DNA of 64,000 bases from CAILZL01 sp963748005 (GCA_963748005.1 CAVVHH010000002.1:3100001-3164000), one strand, 5' to 3'. Positions 8,247-17,452 are shown, counted from the stretch's first letter. Notes: generated from the letters alone by a model not told the origin. Numbers and translations: made by a program.

Positions 8247-9710
8247 ATGAGCGAGTTGCATACCCAAACCCTGGCCGAGCTGGCAGCGGCCCTGAAGTCC
8301 CGCAAGGTTTCCAGCGTGGAACTGACCCGGCATTTCCTGGGGCGTATCGAGCGGTTCAATGACGAACTCAATGCCTTCATCACGGTCACGCCGGAACTGG
8401 CCCTGCAGCAGGCGGCTGCAGCCGATGCGCTGCTCGCGGCCGGCAAGGGCGGCGCACTGACCGGTCTGCCGCTGGCGCACAAGGACATCTTTTGTACCGA
8501 TGACGTGCTGACCACCTGTGGCTCAAAGATGCTGGCCAATTTCGTATCGCCCTACGATGCTACGGTGGTGGCGCGGCTGAAGCAGGACGGCATCGTCATG
8601 CTGGGCAAGACCAACATGGATGAATTTGCCATGGGCTCGTCCAATGAAACCAGCTACTACGGCCCGGTGAAGAATCCCTGGGATGTTACCAAGGTGCCAG
8701 GTGGTTCCTCCGGTGGTTCAGCTGCTGCGGTGGCGGCGCGCCTGGCGCCAGCGGCGACCGGCACGGATACCGGTGGTTCCATTCGTCAACCCTGCGCATT
8801 GACTTCGCTTACGGGCATCAAGCCCACCTATGGTCGCGTGTCGCGCTACGGCATGATCGCCTTCGCTTCCAGTCTCGATCAGGCTGGTGTGATGTGCCTC
8901 TCTGCCGAGGATGCAGCATTGCTGCTGCAGTCCATGTCCGGCTTTGATGACAAGGATTCCACCAGCGTCGATGCGCCGGTGCCTGATTACCACGCCACAC
9001 TCAATCAGCCGCTGAAGGGGTTGAAGATTGGTCTGGTGAAAGAGTTCTTCGACAAAGGCCTGAGTGAAGAAAACGCCCGCCCGGTGCGTGAAGCACTGGC
9101 CGTATACGAGAAGATGGGCGCACAGCTGATTGAAGTCAGCTTGCCCAATCTGCCGCTGTCCGTGCCGGTGTACTACGTGGTGGCGCCTGCCGAGTGTTCA
9201 TCCAATCTGTCGCGTTTTGACGGTGTGCGTTTTGGTTATCGATGCGACAACCCGCGTGACCTGATGGACCTGTACAAGCGTTCGCGGGGTGAAGGTTTCG
9301 GCGCCGAAGTAAAGCGTCGCATCATGACCGGCGCCTATGTGTTGTCGGCTGGTTACTACGATGCCTACTACCTGCGTGCGCAAAAGATTCGTCGCCTGAT
9401 TACCGACGATTTCACCCGCGCCTTTGAGCAGGTGGATGTGCTGATGAGCCCAACCTCGCCGACTCCGGCATTCGATATCGGCGCCAGGTTCGATGATCCC
9501 ATCACCATGTACCTGAATGACATCTACACCATTGGTGCCAATCTGGCCGGCCTGCCGGCGATGTCGGTGCCCTGTGGTTTTGTCGGCAATTTGCCGGTGG
9601 GTTTGCAGATCATCGGCGGCCACTTTGCCGAAGCGAAACTGCTCAATGTGGCGCATATGTATCAGCAGGCAACGGACTGGCATAAACACGTGCCGGAGAA
9701 GTTTGTTTGA
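8247..9710 (+). CDS. gatA: Asp-tRNA(Asn)/Glu-tRNA(Gln) amidotransferase subunit A (amidase)
   Basis: The glutaminase subunit of GatCAB, 487 residues, amidase-signature family. It releases ammonia from glutamine for transfer on GatB. The Ser-cisSer-Lys triad context is visible: LAHKD for the lysine, then GGSSGGSAAAVAA and ATGTDTGGSIRQP for the two serines. Length and ends match the family. It follows gatC without a gap, and gatB follows after a 160-base spacer filled with palindromic repeats. Confidence 0.97.
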   Translation: MSELHTQTLAELAAALKSRKVSSVELTRHFLGRIERFNDELNAFITVTPELALQQAAAADALLAAGKGGALTGLPLAHKDIFCTDDVLTTCGSKMLANFVSPYDATVVARLKQDGIVMLGKTNMDEFAMGSSNETSYYGPVKNPWDVTKVPGGSSGGSAAAVAARLAPAATGTDTGGSIRQPCALTSLTGIKPTYGRVSRYGMIAFASSLDQAGVMCLSAEDAALLLQSMSGFDDKDSTSVDAPVPDYHATLNQPLKGLKIGLVKEFFDKGLSEENARPVREALAVYEKMGAQLIEVSLPNLPLSVPVYYVVAPAECSSNLSRFDGVRFGYRCDNPRDLMDLYKRSRGEGFGAEVKRRIMTGAYVLSAGYYDAYYLRAQKIRRLITDDFTRAFEQVDVLMSPTSPTPAFDIGARFDDPITMYLNDIYTIGANLAGLPAMSVPCGFVGNLPVGLQIIGGHFAEAKLLNVAHMYQQATDWHKHVPEKFV

Positions 9711-9717
9711 TTTTTAT

Positions 9718-9804
9718 CCCCTCTCCCTTTGGGAGAGGGCAGGGTGAGGGCTCCGTGAATCCGGAACACCCTCACCCCAACCCTCTCCCTTTAGGGAGAG
9801 GGGG
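9718..9804. repeat. CCCTCTCCC-family palindrome pair between gatA and gatB
   Basis: An arm of the form CCCCTCTCCCTTTGGGAGAG is followed by AGGGTGAGGG, then its counterpart ACCCTCACCCC and CCCTCTCCCTTTAGGGAGAG. Each half folds into a hairpin and the two halves also pair with each other. Relatives are at 16937-16973 and 63604-63700. It probably acts as a mosaic REP-like element; a run of T expected of an intrinsic terminator is missing. Confidence 0.75.
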
Positions 9805-9823
9805 TTTGAAGCAGTTTATTTGT

Positions 9824-9849
9824 GTAGGGGCGAGGCATGCCTCGCCCTG
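9824..9849. repeat. Single GTAG-headed palindrome upstream of gatB
   Basis: GTAGGGGCGAGGCATGCCTC followed by GCCCTGC, an almost perfect palindrome with the GTAG head seen in the other REP-like elements of this window. It ends 20 bases before the gatB ATG and creates a spurious upstream ATG in the gatB frame. Confidence 0.65.
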
Positions 9850-9869
9850 CTGAATACAAGAGTAATGCT

Positions 9870-11315
9870 ATGACCTGGGAAACCGTCATCGGTCTTGAAA
9901 TCCACGCGCAGCTGGCCACGAAGAGCAAGATCTTCTCCGGTTCTGCGACCGCGTTTGGCGCCGAGCCGAATACACAGGCAAATCTCGTTGATCTGGGCTA
10001 TCCGGGCGTCTTGCCGGTACTCAACAAGGAGGTGGTGCGCATGGCGGTGAAGTTCGGTCTGGCGGTGGGCGCAAAAGTGGCACGGCGTAGCGTGTTTGCG
10101 CGCAAGAATTACTTCTATCCCGATCTGCCCAAGGGTTACCAGATCAGCCAGTACGAATTGCCGATTGTTGAGCAAGGCAAGATGGATATTCTGCTGGAAG
10201 ACGGCAGTACCAAGACTGTCGGTATCACACGCGCGCATCTGGAAGAAGATGCCGGAAAGTCCCTGCATGAAGATTTCCATGGCTACACCGGCATCGATCT
10301 GAATCGCGCCGGTACACCACTGATTGAAATTGTTTCCGAGCCGGACATGCGTTCGGCCAAGGAAGCAGTGGCGTATATGAAAAAGATTCACACGCTGGTG
10401 CGCTACCTGGAAATCTGCGACGGCAACATGCAGGAAGGTTCGTTTCGCTGTGACGCCAACGTTTCCGTGCGCAAAGTCGGGGCGGAAAAATATGGCACAC
10501 GTTGCGAGATCAAGAACCTCAACTCGTTCCGTTTCATCGAAAAAGCCATCAACTACGAAGTGGCGCGACAGATCGAGCTGATCGAAGGCGGCGGCACGGT
10601 GCAGCAGCAGACGCGCCTGTACGATCCTGACAAGGGCGAAACGCGTGCGCTGCGCTCCAAGGAAGAAGCCAACGACTATCGTTACTTTCCTGATCCGGAC
10701 TTGCTGCCGGTGGTGATTGAAGAAACATTTATTGAGGACGTTCGCGCTACTCTTCCAGAACTGCCGGATCAGATCGCGACACGGCTGGTTCGTGACTACG
10801 AATTGCCGCCATACCAAGCCGGTGTCTTGACGTCGTCTCGCGAAATGGTGGTTTATTATGAGACTGTCAATCGGAAACTTGGCGACGAAAAACACAATGC
10901 TTCACTTTCAGCTAGTTGGGTAATTGGTGAATTATCCGCCGCACTCAACAAAGAGAACCTGGAGATTTCCAACACCAAAGTCAGTGCCGAAGATTTTGCA
11001 CTTCTGCTATCACGCATCAATGATGAAACCATTTCCGGCAAGCTGGCCAAGGAAGTGTTTGAAGCCATGTGGCTTGAAGGCAAAGGCGCCGACGAGATCA
11101 TCGAAGCCAAGGGTCTGAAGCAGATCACCGATACCGGTGCGATTGAAAAAGTCATTGATGAAGTCATGGCCGCCAATCCCAAACAGCTGGCGGATTACCG
11201 TTCCGGCAAGGACAAGCTGTTCGGTTTCTTTGTCGGTCAGGTGATGAAAATCACCGCCGGTAAAGCCAATCCGGCCCAGGTGAATGATTTGCTCAAGCAA
11301 AAGCTGGCAGGATGA
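9870..11315 (+). CDS. gatB: Asp-tRNA(Asn)/Glu-tRNA(Gln) amidotransferase subunit B
   Basis: A 481-residue GatB, the kinase/transamidase subunit that activates the misacylated tRNA carboxylate with ATP. Landmarks: ETVIGLEIHAQL at the N-terminus, LNRAGTPLIEIVSEPD, MQEGSFRCDANVS and YRYFPDPDL, plus the C-terminal YqeY-like tail domain ending VGQVMKITAGKANP. The frame is open to an ATG at 9837, but those codons lie in a repeat, so ATG 9870 (MTWETV) is the start. It completes gatCAB. Confidence 0.97.
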   Translation: MTWETVIGLEIHAQLATKSKIFSGSATAFGAEPNTQANLVDLGYPGVLPVLNKEVVRMAVKFGLAVGAKVARRSVFARKNYFYPDLPKGYQISQYELPIVEQGKMDILLEDGSTKTVGITRAHLEEDAGKSLHEDFHGYTGIDLNRAGTPLIEIVSEPDMRSAKEAVAYMKKIHTLVRYLEICDGNMQEGSFRCDANVSVRKVGAEKYGTRCEIKNLNSFRFIEKAINYEVARQIELIEGGGTVQQQTRLYDPDKGETRALRSKEEANDYRYFPDPDLLPVVIEETFIEDVRATLPELPDQIATRLVRDYELPPYQAGVLTSSREMVVYYETVNRKLGDEKHNASLSASWVIGELSAALNKENLEISNTKVSAEDFALLLSRINDETISGKLAKEVFEAMWLEGKGADEIIEAKGLKQITDTGAIEKVIDEVMAANPKQLADYRSGKDKLFGFFVGQVMKITAGKANPAQVNDLLKQKLAG

Positions 11316-11395
11316 GTAGGTTGGGCTGAGTCTGCGAAGCCCAACACGCCGCAGTTACCCTGGCTGTTGGACTTCGCAGACTCAGCCCAACCTAC
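11316..11395. repeat. GTAG-headed long inverted repeat after gatB
   Basis: The left arm starts GTAGGTTGGGCTGAGTCTGC immediately after the gatB TGA, and the right arm ends in its complement (GACTCAGCCCAACCTAC). A shorter internal hairpin (TTGGGCTG...GCCCAAC) lies in the left half. It is a two-unit REP element of the same design as 15994-16058. It sits 12 bases before hslO, so it may end gatCAB transcription or insulate the two genes. Confidence 0.8.
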
Positions 11396-11407
11396 ATACA
11401 GGTGCCC

Positions 11408-12349
11408 ATGCACGACTCCGATTGCCTGCACCGTTTCGACTTCGAGCAGCTGCCCATTCGCGGCCTGCTTATCCATCTGGATGCCTCATGGCGCGCCTTG
11501 CTGGAGCATCGCAACTATCCGCCGGTGATTCGCGACACGCTGGGCGAAGCGGTGGTGGCATCGGCATTGCTTGCGGCCACCATAAAATTCGATGGTCAGC
11601 TGACTTTGCAATTGAAAGGTGATGGGCCGATGCACCTGCTGCTGGCACAGTGCACGGCCGGGTTGGGTGTACGCGGACTGGCGCGTTACCGCGAAGATGA
11701 AGTGCGCAATATTGGTTTCGATATAAGCCAGCTGGCCGGTGCGGGCAATCTCACCGTCACAGTCGAAAGCGAAGACCTGCAGCAACGCTATCAAGGGATC
11801 GTGCCGGTAGATGGCGCGCGGTTGGCCGAGTGTCTGGAAGTCTATTTCGAACAGTCGGAACAGTTGCCGACACGTCTGTGGCTGCATGCGGATGAAAACG
11901 GCGTGGCCGGCATGCTGTTGCAGCGGTTGCCAACGCCCAAATTGCTCGATGACAGTGCTCCGGAAGGTGATGACATTGAACGCCTGCGCGAGCGACAACT
12001 GCTGCTGGACGATGCCTGGCAGCGGGTGCAGCTGATTGCCGATACATTGAAGCCGGAAGAACTGCGTGATCTCACGGATCGCGAAATCCTGCGCCGCCTG
12101 TTCAACGAAGATGATCTGCGCCTGTTCGAGATGGCGCCGGTGTTTTTCAAGTGCCGCTGTTCGCGCGACCGCGTCAGCAGCATGTTGCAGTCGCTGGGCG
12201 CCCCGGAGGTGCACAGCGTGCTGGCTGAGCAGGGCCAGGTCGAAGTGCACTGCGATTTCTGCAATCGTGCCTATCAATTCGATGCTGTAGACGTGGCCCA
12301 GTTGTTCAGTCAGGCCGTGCCCGGTGGCGCCGACCCGCGCCGGCATTGA
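11408..12349 (+). CDS. hslO: Redox-regulated chaperone Hsp33
   Basis: A cytoplasmic holdase activated by oxidative stress. The C-terminal zinc switch is intact: FKCRCSRDR (CxC) and CDFCNRA (CxxC). The N-terminal domain shows ATIKFDGQLTLQLKGDGP and the linker region DLTDREILRRLFNEDDLRLFE. The length of 313 residues is usual. ATG 11408 (MHDSDCLHRF) is preferred over a GTG at 11402 because CAGG lies at proper distance. It is a single-gene unit downstream of a REP-like palindrome. Confidence 0.95.
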   Translation: MHDSDCLHRFDFEQLPIRGLLIHLDASWRALLEHRNYPPVIRDTLGEAVVASALLAATIKFDGQLTLQLKGDGPMHLLLAQCTAGLGVRGLARYREDEVRNIGFDISQLAGAGNLTVTVESEDLQQRYQGIVPVDGARLAECLEVYFEQSEQLPTRLWLHADENGVAGMLLQRLPTPKLLDDSAPEGDDIERLRERQLLLDDAWQRVQLIADTLKPEELRDLTDREILRRLFNEDDLRLFEMAPVFFKCRCSRDRVSSMLQSLGAPEVHSVLAEQGQVEVHCDFCNRAYQFDAVDVAQLFSQAVPGGADPRRH

Positions 12350-12573
12350 TTCCGGGTCTGGTGGCACCCGTAACACTGTGAGCGGTGGCTGCGCTAAGCG
12401 CGCCCCGTATAATCAACGCGTTCGCGCAGAATATTCGGCATGACTTCACGCAACTTTGCACTAATTGCCAGTAATGGCGCATTCAGTTTGCCATCATTGG
12501 GTCTGCATACATTTCCACCAATTCCATTCTGCTTGCCAATTGACACCTTGTCAGAGTCCACATCGAAAACAAC

Positions 12574-13920
12574 ATGAACGCTATCTCCCGACCCCGCCAC
12601 TATGGCGCATGGATACTTGTTGCGCTGGCTGTTGCCGGCGGCGCCTATTACTGGTCAAAACAGGCCAAGAAGGCCGAGGTGGTTACGCTGGACAAGGGTG
12701 CGGTGACACGTGGTGATCTGACTGAGTCGATTTCTTCAACTGGCACGCTGTCGGCGCTGGAAGAGGTCACTGTCGGGAGTCAGGGTGTTTCCGGTGTCAT
12801 CACCCAGGTACTGGTGGACTTCAATTCGCAGGTGAAGAAGGGTGACCTGCTGGCGGTGGTTGATCCGAAAACGCTGCAGGCGCAGCTGGATGTGTCGCGC
12901 GCCACCATGCTGCAACGCCAGGTCACCTACGACGAAGCGCAGCGCCAGCTGGAAGAAGGCAGGCGCCTGTACGAGAACAAGTACATTGCCGATCGCGACC
13001 TGCGTGCACTGGAAGTGGCCGCCCGCAATGCCAAGGCACAACTGGACTCGGCCACGGTGGATTTCAACAATCGCAATGTACAGCTTAATTATGCCGAGGT
13101 GCGCTCACCCATCGACGGTGTGATCCTGACGCGCAATGTCGATCCGGGTAACACCGTGGCGGCCAGCATGCAGGCGCCCACCTTGTTCGTCGTGGCATCA
13201 GATCTGACCAAGATGAAGATCCTGGCCAATGTCGATGAAACCCAGATCGCCCTGATCAAGGAAGGCATGAAGGCGCGTTTCACCGTGTCTGGCATCGAGA
13301 ACAAGGTGTTCAATGCCAAGGTGCGCCAGGTGCGTCTGAAGTCGACCACCATCAACAATGTTGTGACCTATACCGTGGTGCTGGATGCGGATAATCCCGA
13401 GAAGCTGTTGTTTCCGGGCATGACGGCCACCATCGATTTCATCCAGTCCAACATCGAGAATGCCTTGCTGGTTCCGACTGCGGCCCTGCGGGTGCGCGTG
13501 CCGAATGAACTGCGCATTGCCAAGGATCAGGAGGACCCCGCTGCTGCGGGCGCAGCACCCGGTCAGGCCCGACAATGGTCCGGTGCTCAGGGCGGTGCTG
13601 GCGCGGGTGCGTCTGGCATGGCCGGCCGCCCGCCTGGAATGCCGCCCGGTGCCGGTGGACGCAGCCGGCGTGGTGCGGTGTGGCTGGTAAATGCTGAAGG
13701 CAAGGCCTATCGCGTGCCAGTGCGGATTTTGGGTGCTGACTTGACCACCACGGCAGTCGAACCCATGGAGCCGGAGACCCTGAAAGAAGGCAATGAAGTC
13801 ATCACGCGCGTAACCGACCCGAACAGTTCCAGCTCCGCCAGTAGCGGCAGCCAGAACCGGAACATCATGCAACCTGGCGGGTTCGGTGGTGGCGGCTTTG
13901 GCGGCATGGGCCCCGGCTAG
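12574..13920 (+). CDS. MacA-like periplasmic adaptor of an ABC-type efflux pump
   Basis: A 448-residue HlyD/MacA-family membrane fusion protein. It has one N-terminal membrane helix (ILVALAVAGGAYYW), a first lipoyl half near VTVGSQGVSGVI, an alpha-hairpin (residues about 110-180), the second lipoyl half RSPIDGVILTRNVDPGNTV and a beta-barrel. After about residue 310 a Gly/Pro/Ala-rich insertion (GAGAGASGMAGRPPGMPPG) interrupts the membrane-proximal domain, and the C-terminus is also Gly-rich. It heads an operon with the ATPase and permease. The substrate is not predictable; macrolides, peptides or lipids are known for relatives. Confidence 0.9.
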   Translation: MNAISRPRHYGAWILVALAVAGGAYYWSKQAKKAEVVTLDKGAVTRGDLTESISSTGTLSALEEVTVGSQGVSGVITQVLVDFNSQVKKGDLLAVVDPKTLQAQLDVSRATMLQRQVTYDEAQRQLEEGRRLYENKYIADRDLRALEVAARNAKAQLDSATVDFNNRNVQLNYAEVRSPIDGVILTRNVDPGNTVAASMQAPTLFVVASDLTKMKILANVDETQIALIKEGMKARFTVSGIENKVFNAKVRQVRLKSTTINNVVTYTVVLDADNPEKLLFPGMTATIDFIQSNIENALLVPTAALRVRVPNELRIAKDQEDPAAAGAAPGQARQWSGAQGGAGAGASGMAGRPPGMPPGAGGRSRRGAVWLVNAEGKAYRVPVRILGADLTTTAVEPMEPETLKEGNEVITRVTDPNSSSSASSGSQNRNIMQPGGFGGGGFGGMGPG

Positions 13921-13937
13921 GACACGGGAATATCTGC

Positions 13938-14675
13938 ATGTCAAACGTGTTCAAAGGTGCCGGTGAAGCCAACATGCCGCTGCTGCGTGTGCGCGGCCTC
14001 ACCAAGGTGTTTCACCTCGGCGAGGATTTCTGGGCGCTGCGCGGCGTTGATATTGATATCAACGAGGGCGAGCTGGTATCGATCATTGGCCAGTCTGGCT
14101 CGGGAAAAACCACGCTGCTGAATATTCTCGGCTGTCTGGATCGTCCCACTGGCGGTGACTACTGGTTGGCCGGACACCACATCAACACCATGAGCTCCGA
14201 CGATCTGGCTGCAGTGCGCAATCAGTTTCTCGGCTTCGTCTTCCAGAGTTTCCATCTGTTGCCGCGTCTGACCGCGCTGGAGAACGTGATGCTGCCGCTG
14301 GGGTATGACCACCTGCAGAAACACCCCGACATGCGTGCCGCGGCCATTGAATCGCTGCAGCGCGTGGGCCTGGGCGACAAGCTCAACAACAGGCCGACGC
14401 AGATGTCGGGAGGCCAGCAGCAACGTGTGGCAGTGGCGCGCGCGCTGGTCAACAAACCTTCCCTGCTGATGGCCGACGAACCGACCGGTAATCTGGACAG
14501 CAATACCGCGCGCGAAATCCTGTCGATGTTCAAGGAACTGAACAATCAGGGTACGACGGTGTTGATCATCACTCACGATCCCAACATCGCCGCCAACACC
14601 AATCGCAAGATCGAGATCAAGGATGGCCGCATCATCGGCGACAGCATGGTTGAGCATCCGGGAGTTGCGGCATGA
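13938..14675 (+). CDS. MacB-type ABC transporter ATP-binding protein
   Basis: A 245-residue ATPase of the LolD/MacB group with Walker A GQSGSGKTTLL, signature MSGGQQQRVAVARAL and Walker B LLMADEPTGNLD. It starts 17 bases after the adaptor gene, and its last codons overlap the permease start (ATGA). Unlike classical MacB, ATPase and permease are separate proteins. A second ATG (MPLLRVRGL) 12 codons downstream is a plausible alternative start. Confidence 0.93.
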   Translation: MSNVFKGAGEANMPLLRVRGLTKVFHLGEDFWALRGVDIDINEGELVSIIGQSGSGKTTLLNILGCLDRPTGGDYWLAGHHINTMSSDDLAAVRNQFLGFVFQSFHLLPRLTALENVMLPLGYDHLQKHPDMRAAAIESLQRVGLGDKLNNRPTQMSGGQQQRVAVARALVNKPSLLMADEPTGNLDSNTAREILSMFKELNNQGTTVLIITHDPNIAANTNRKIEIKDGRIIGDSMVEHPGVAA

Positions 14676-15886
14676 CTTACTGGTTGTTGCTCAAGACCGC
14701 CATGCAGAGCATCCGCCTGAACTGGTTGCGCACCCTGCTCACCTTGCTGGGCATCGTGATCGGCGTGGGTTCGGTCATCGCCATGACTGCAGTGGGGCAG
14801 GGTGCACAGAAAGCTGTGGTGGCGCGTATTTCCGCCATGGGCAGCAATTTGCTGATCGTGACCCCCAGCGCATCCCGTTCCGGCGGCGTGAACTTCGGTC
14901 GTGGCTTCCGCAGCACGCTGTACACCCGCGATGTGGATTTCCTGCGCAAGACACTGACCTATGCCAGTGGCCTGACGCCGGTGGTGAATGGTTCGGGACA
15001 GCTGGTGTGGGGCGCCAGCAATTACTCAAGCAACGTGCAGGGCGTGAACGTTGAGTATCTTCAGGTACGCAATCGCGAAATCGAGTCCGGTGTAATGTTC
15101 ACCGACAGCGAGCAGATGAGTCGCGCCACGGTGGCGGTGGTTGGTCAGACCGTGATCAAGGAACTGTTTGCCGGCCAGGACCCCGTGGGCCAGAAGATTC
15201 GTATCGGTAATATTCCGTTCACCGTCATCGGCACACTGAAGCCCACCGGCGCCGGTTTCGGCGGCGACAACGACGATGTTGTCATAGTGCCCTATACCAC
15301 GGTGCAGGCGCGGTTGTCGGGATCGACTTCGGTCAATCAGATCTGGGTACAGGCGCTGGACGAAAACAGCATGTCCGCGCTGCAGGAGGAACTCACGCAA
15401 TCACTGCGCGCGGTTCATCGACTGTCGGCCGCGGCTCCGGATGACTTCAATATCCGCAATCAGGCGGACATGATCGAACTGGTGTCCGAGTCCACCGAAA
15501 CCTTCACCCTGTTGCTGGGCGCCATTGCCGGTATCAGTCTGCTGGTGGGTGGTATCGGCATCATGAACATGATGCTGGTGGCCGTGACCGAACGCACCAA
15601 GGAAATCGGCCTGCGCATTGCGGTCGGTGCGCGCGGCAGCGACATCATGCTGCAGTTCCTGATGGAGTCGGTGCTGATCTGCATCATGGGCGGCCTGCTC
15701 GGCCTGTTGTTCGGTGTCGGTGGCGCTTACGTGTTGCAGCACTTCTTCAGTGTCAATACCGCGCTGTCCAGCGATACCATGATCATCTCGGTGGGCTTTG
15801 CTGCATTCGTCGGCGTGGCGTTCGGGTTGTATCCCGCGTATCGCGCGTCGAAGCTTGACCCCATCGAGGCATTGCGCTACGGGTGA
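14672..15886 (+). CDS. MacB/FtsX-family ABC permease
   Basis: A 404-residue permease with an N-terminal helix (LNWLRTLLTLLGIVIGVGSV), a periplasmic MacB core domain of about 220 residues and three C-terminal helices of the FtsX domain (LLGAIAGISLLVGGIGIMNM, ending LYPAYRASKLDPIEALRYG). The motif TERTKEIGLRIAVGAR is typical of MacB-type transporters. It works by mechanotransmission, driving periplasmic substrate through a TolC-like partner. No outer-membrane gene is adjacent; a candidate OMF lies far off at 44079. Confidence 0.93.
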   Translation: MTYWLLLKTAMQSIRLNWLRTLLTLLGIVIGVGSVIAMTAVGQGAQKAVVARISAMGSNLLIVTPSASRSGGVNFGRGFRSTLYTRDVDFLRKTLTYASGLTPVVNGSGQLVWGASNYSSNVQGVNVEYLQVRNREIESGVMFTDSEQMSRATVAVVGQTVIKELFAGQDPVGQKIRIGNIPFTVIGTLKPTGAGFGGDNDDVVIVPYTTVQARLSGSTSVNQIWVQALDENSMSALQEELTQSLRAVHRLSAAAPDDFNIRNQADMIELVSESTETFTLLLGAIAGISLLVGGIGIMNMMLVAVTERTKEIGLRIAVGARGSDIMLQFLMESVLICIMGGLLGLLFGVGGAYVLQHFFSVNTALSSDTMIISVGFAAFVGVAFGLYPAYRASKLDPIEALRYG

Positions 15887-15993
15887 TCCCGATCTCGCGA
15901 AGGGCGCCTCAGTAGCTTGCGGCATTCCTGGCGCACTGCCGACAGCGTTGATGTTGCAGGCAGACTGCAGTTTGCATCGTTCAGTCAGCGGGC

Positions 15994-16058
15994 GTAGGTT
16001 GGGCTGCAAAGCCCAACATCCAGATACATGAATTGTTGGGCTTTGCAGCCCAACCTAC
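15994..16058. repeat. GTAG-headed inverted repeat between convergent genes
   Basis: Left arm GTAGGTTGGGCTGCAAAGCC, right arm GGCTTTGCAGCCCAACCTAC, with a short spacer. Each arm also folds on itself (GGGCTGCAAAGCCC). Same family as 11316-11395. It lies in the gap between the plus-strand permease and the minus-strand radical SAM gene, a place where a bidirectional terminator would be expected. Confidence 0.8.
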
Positions 16059-16065
16059 ACAAGCC

Positions 16066-16920
16066 TTACACCAATTCACCATATGTTGCTGCACGATTTA
16101 CGCACTGCCGGCATCGCTGATGCTGCAGGCACACCGAAGCGTACGTCGCATCGGCCAGCGACGTTCCCAGATCAAAGCGCACATCATCGTCGGTGAAAGT
16201 ACAGGCATATACCCGCAGCTGACCCTCGCGCTTGAGCAGCATTCTGCTATGCGAGCACATCAGCTTGCTGGGGTCATCAGGTGCCGACACAGTGACATCA
16301 ACATGACTGTCGGTACCCAGTCTGCCCAGCTCCGGTAGCGCAACTATTCGCGTGTCTTCCGGCAGGTGCGCCCTGCGCAACAACAGGCGATAGGCCGCGC
16401 TGACGGCTGCGACGTCTTCACCGACATCCATCTGGCGCGCAATCGAAATGGCGAAGCCCTGTTCGTGCAGCAGCTGCAGGCCTTCAATCGCGCGCTGAAA
16501 GTTGCCCCAGCCGCGCGCGGTGTCGTGGCGTTGCTGATCCGGATAATCGATGCTGATGCGGAACGACAGCGGATGCGTTTGTTGCTTGAGTAATTGCAAT
16601 TGATGCAGGCGCTTCAGTAACGGTGCAGTGCCATTGCTGAGTATCAGGCAGGGGCGCAGGCTCAGCGCATATTCCAGAATCCTGACAATGTCCTTGACGA
16701 TCAGCGGTTCACCGCCGGTGAAGCCGAAGCGCTGCACGCCCAGCCGCATCGCTTCATCGAGGTACGGCTTGATCTCGTTGAGCTTGATGCGTTCCAGACG
16801 GGTATCGCCGGGACGCGAGCCTTCCAGACAGAATGGGCATTCAAGATTGCAGGCCGTGCCGGTATGAATCCACAGCTCGGTCAACCGCTGCAACGAAACC
16901 TGGTGCGATACATCAGTCAT
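16066..16920 (-). CDS. Radical SAM protein
   Basis: A 284-residue protein with CNLECPFC (residues 24-31), the CxxxCxxC motif for the [4Fe-4S]-SAM cluster, and FGFTGGEPLIVKD, the GGE motif that binds SAM. The C-terminal 80 residues carry five more cysteines (MCSHSRM, YACTF, VCLQHQRCRQC), suggesting a SPASM-like auxiliary cluster domain, though short. The substrate is unknown; no peptide precursor or obvious partner lies nearby. The next gene is the frameshifted Lrp-type regulator. Confidence 0.85.
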   Translation of the reverse strand: MTDVSHQVSLQRLTELWIHTGTACNLECPFCLEGSRPGDTRLERIKLNEIKPYLDEAMRLGVQRFGFTGGEPLIVKDIVRILEYALSLRPCLILSNGTAPLLKRLHQLQLLKQQTHPLSFRISIDYPDQQRHDTARGWGNFQRAIEGLQLLHEQGFAISIARQMDVGEDVAAVSAAYRLLLRRAHLPEDTRIVALPELGRLGTDSHVDVTVSAPDDPSKLMCSHSRMLLKREGQLRVYACTFTDDDVRFDLGTSLADATYASVCLQHQRCRQCVNRAATYGELV

Positions 16921-16936
16921 GTCTTAATTGTTCAAT

Positions 16937-16973
16937 CCCCTCTCCCTTGGAGGGAGAGGGCAGGGTGAGGGTG
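16937..16973. repeat. CCCTCTCCC-family palindrome
   Basis: CCCCTCTCCCTTGGAGGGAG followed by AGGGCAGGGTGAGGG. It is a half-copy of the family seen at 9718-9804 and 63604-63700, here between the radical SAM gene and the Lrp-type pseudogene. Confidence 0.7.
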
Positions 16974-16976
16974 CAA

Positions 16977-17452
16977 TCATCTGATCGGCAGTTCGCGCGA
17001 CTTCTGCACCGGCCGCAACGCAAAGCTGGAATGCACCCGCGCCACATGTGGCAGGCGCGTCAGATGCTGGCTGTGCACGCGTTCGAAGTCCGCCGTGTCG
17101 GCCACTACCACACGCAGCAGATAATCGTAATCGCCGGTCATCAGATAACACTCCATCACTTCGGGAATCTTGCGCACGGCTTCCTCAAAAGCATGCAGGT
17201 CGGTCTGATCCTGACGATCAGGGTGATGTTGACGAATACATTCACCGGGCAGCCGGCCAGTTCCTGATTGATCAACGCCGTATAGCCGCTGATCAGGCCC
17301 GATTCCTCCAGGGCCCGCACGCGGCGCAAACATGCTGATTCCGACATATGCACCCGCTCGGCCAGTGCGCTGTTGGCGATCCGGCCTTCGTGCTGTAGTG
17401 CCAGCAGAATCGCCCGGTCAAAGCGGTCAAGTTCGGGGCGTTGACTGTTCAT
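16977..17452 (-). pseudogene. Lrp/AsnC-family regulator with a frameshift
   Basis: Two overlapping minus-strand frames together make one complete Lrp/AsnC regulator. The first (from ATG 17452) holds the HTH half (DRFDRAILLALQHEGRIAN, SESACLRRVRALEESGLI) and begins the RAM domain (CPVNVFVNITL). The second resumes with RQDQTDLHAFEEAVRKIPEV and runs to the normal C-terminus (DYDYLLRVVV, VHSSFALRPVQKSRELPI). The break lies near 17215, where one missing base would join them. It is either a recent inactivation or a sequencing error. It is divergent from iorA, which it could have regulated. Confidence 0.85.

Noticed and set aside
9718..9804. Intrinsic terminator after gatA
   Set aside because: Strong hairpins but no T-run, and the same sequence recurs at other places; treated as a dispersed repeat.
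12394..12600. Minus-strand frame of 68 residues between hslO and the MacA-like gene
   Set aside because: Its sequence looks somewhat protein-like (GKQNGIGGNVCRPNDGKL), but it has no good start, overlaps the adaptor start and matches no family I know. It could be a gene remnant; not strong enough to list.
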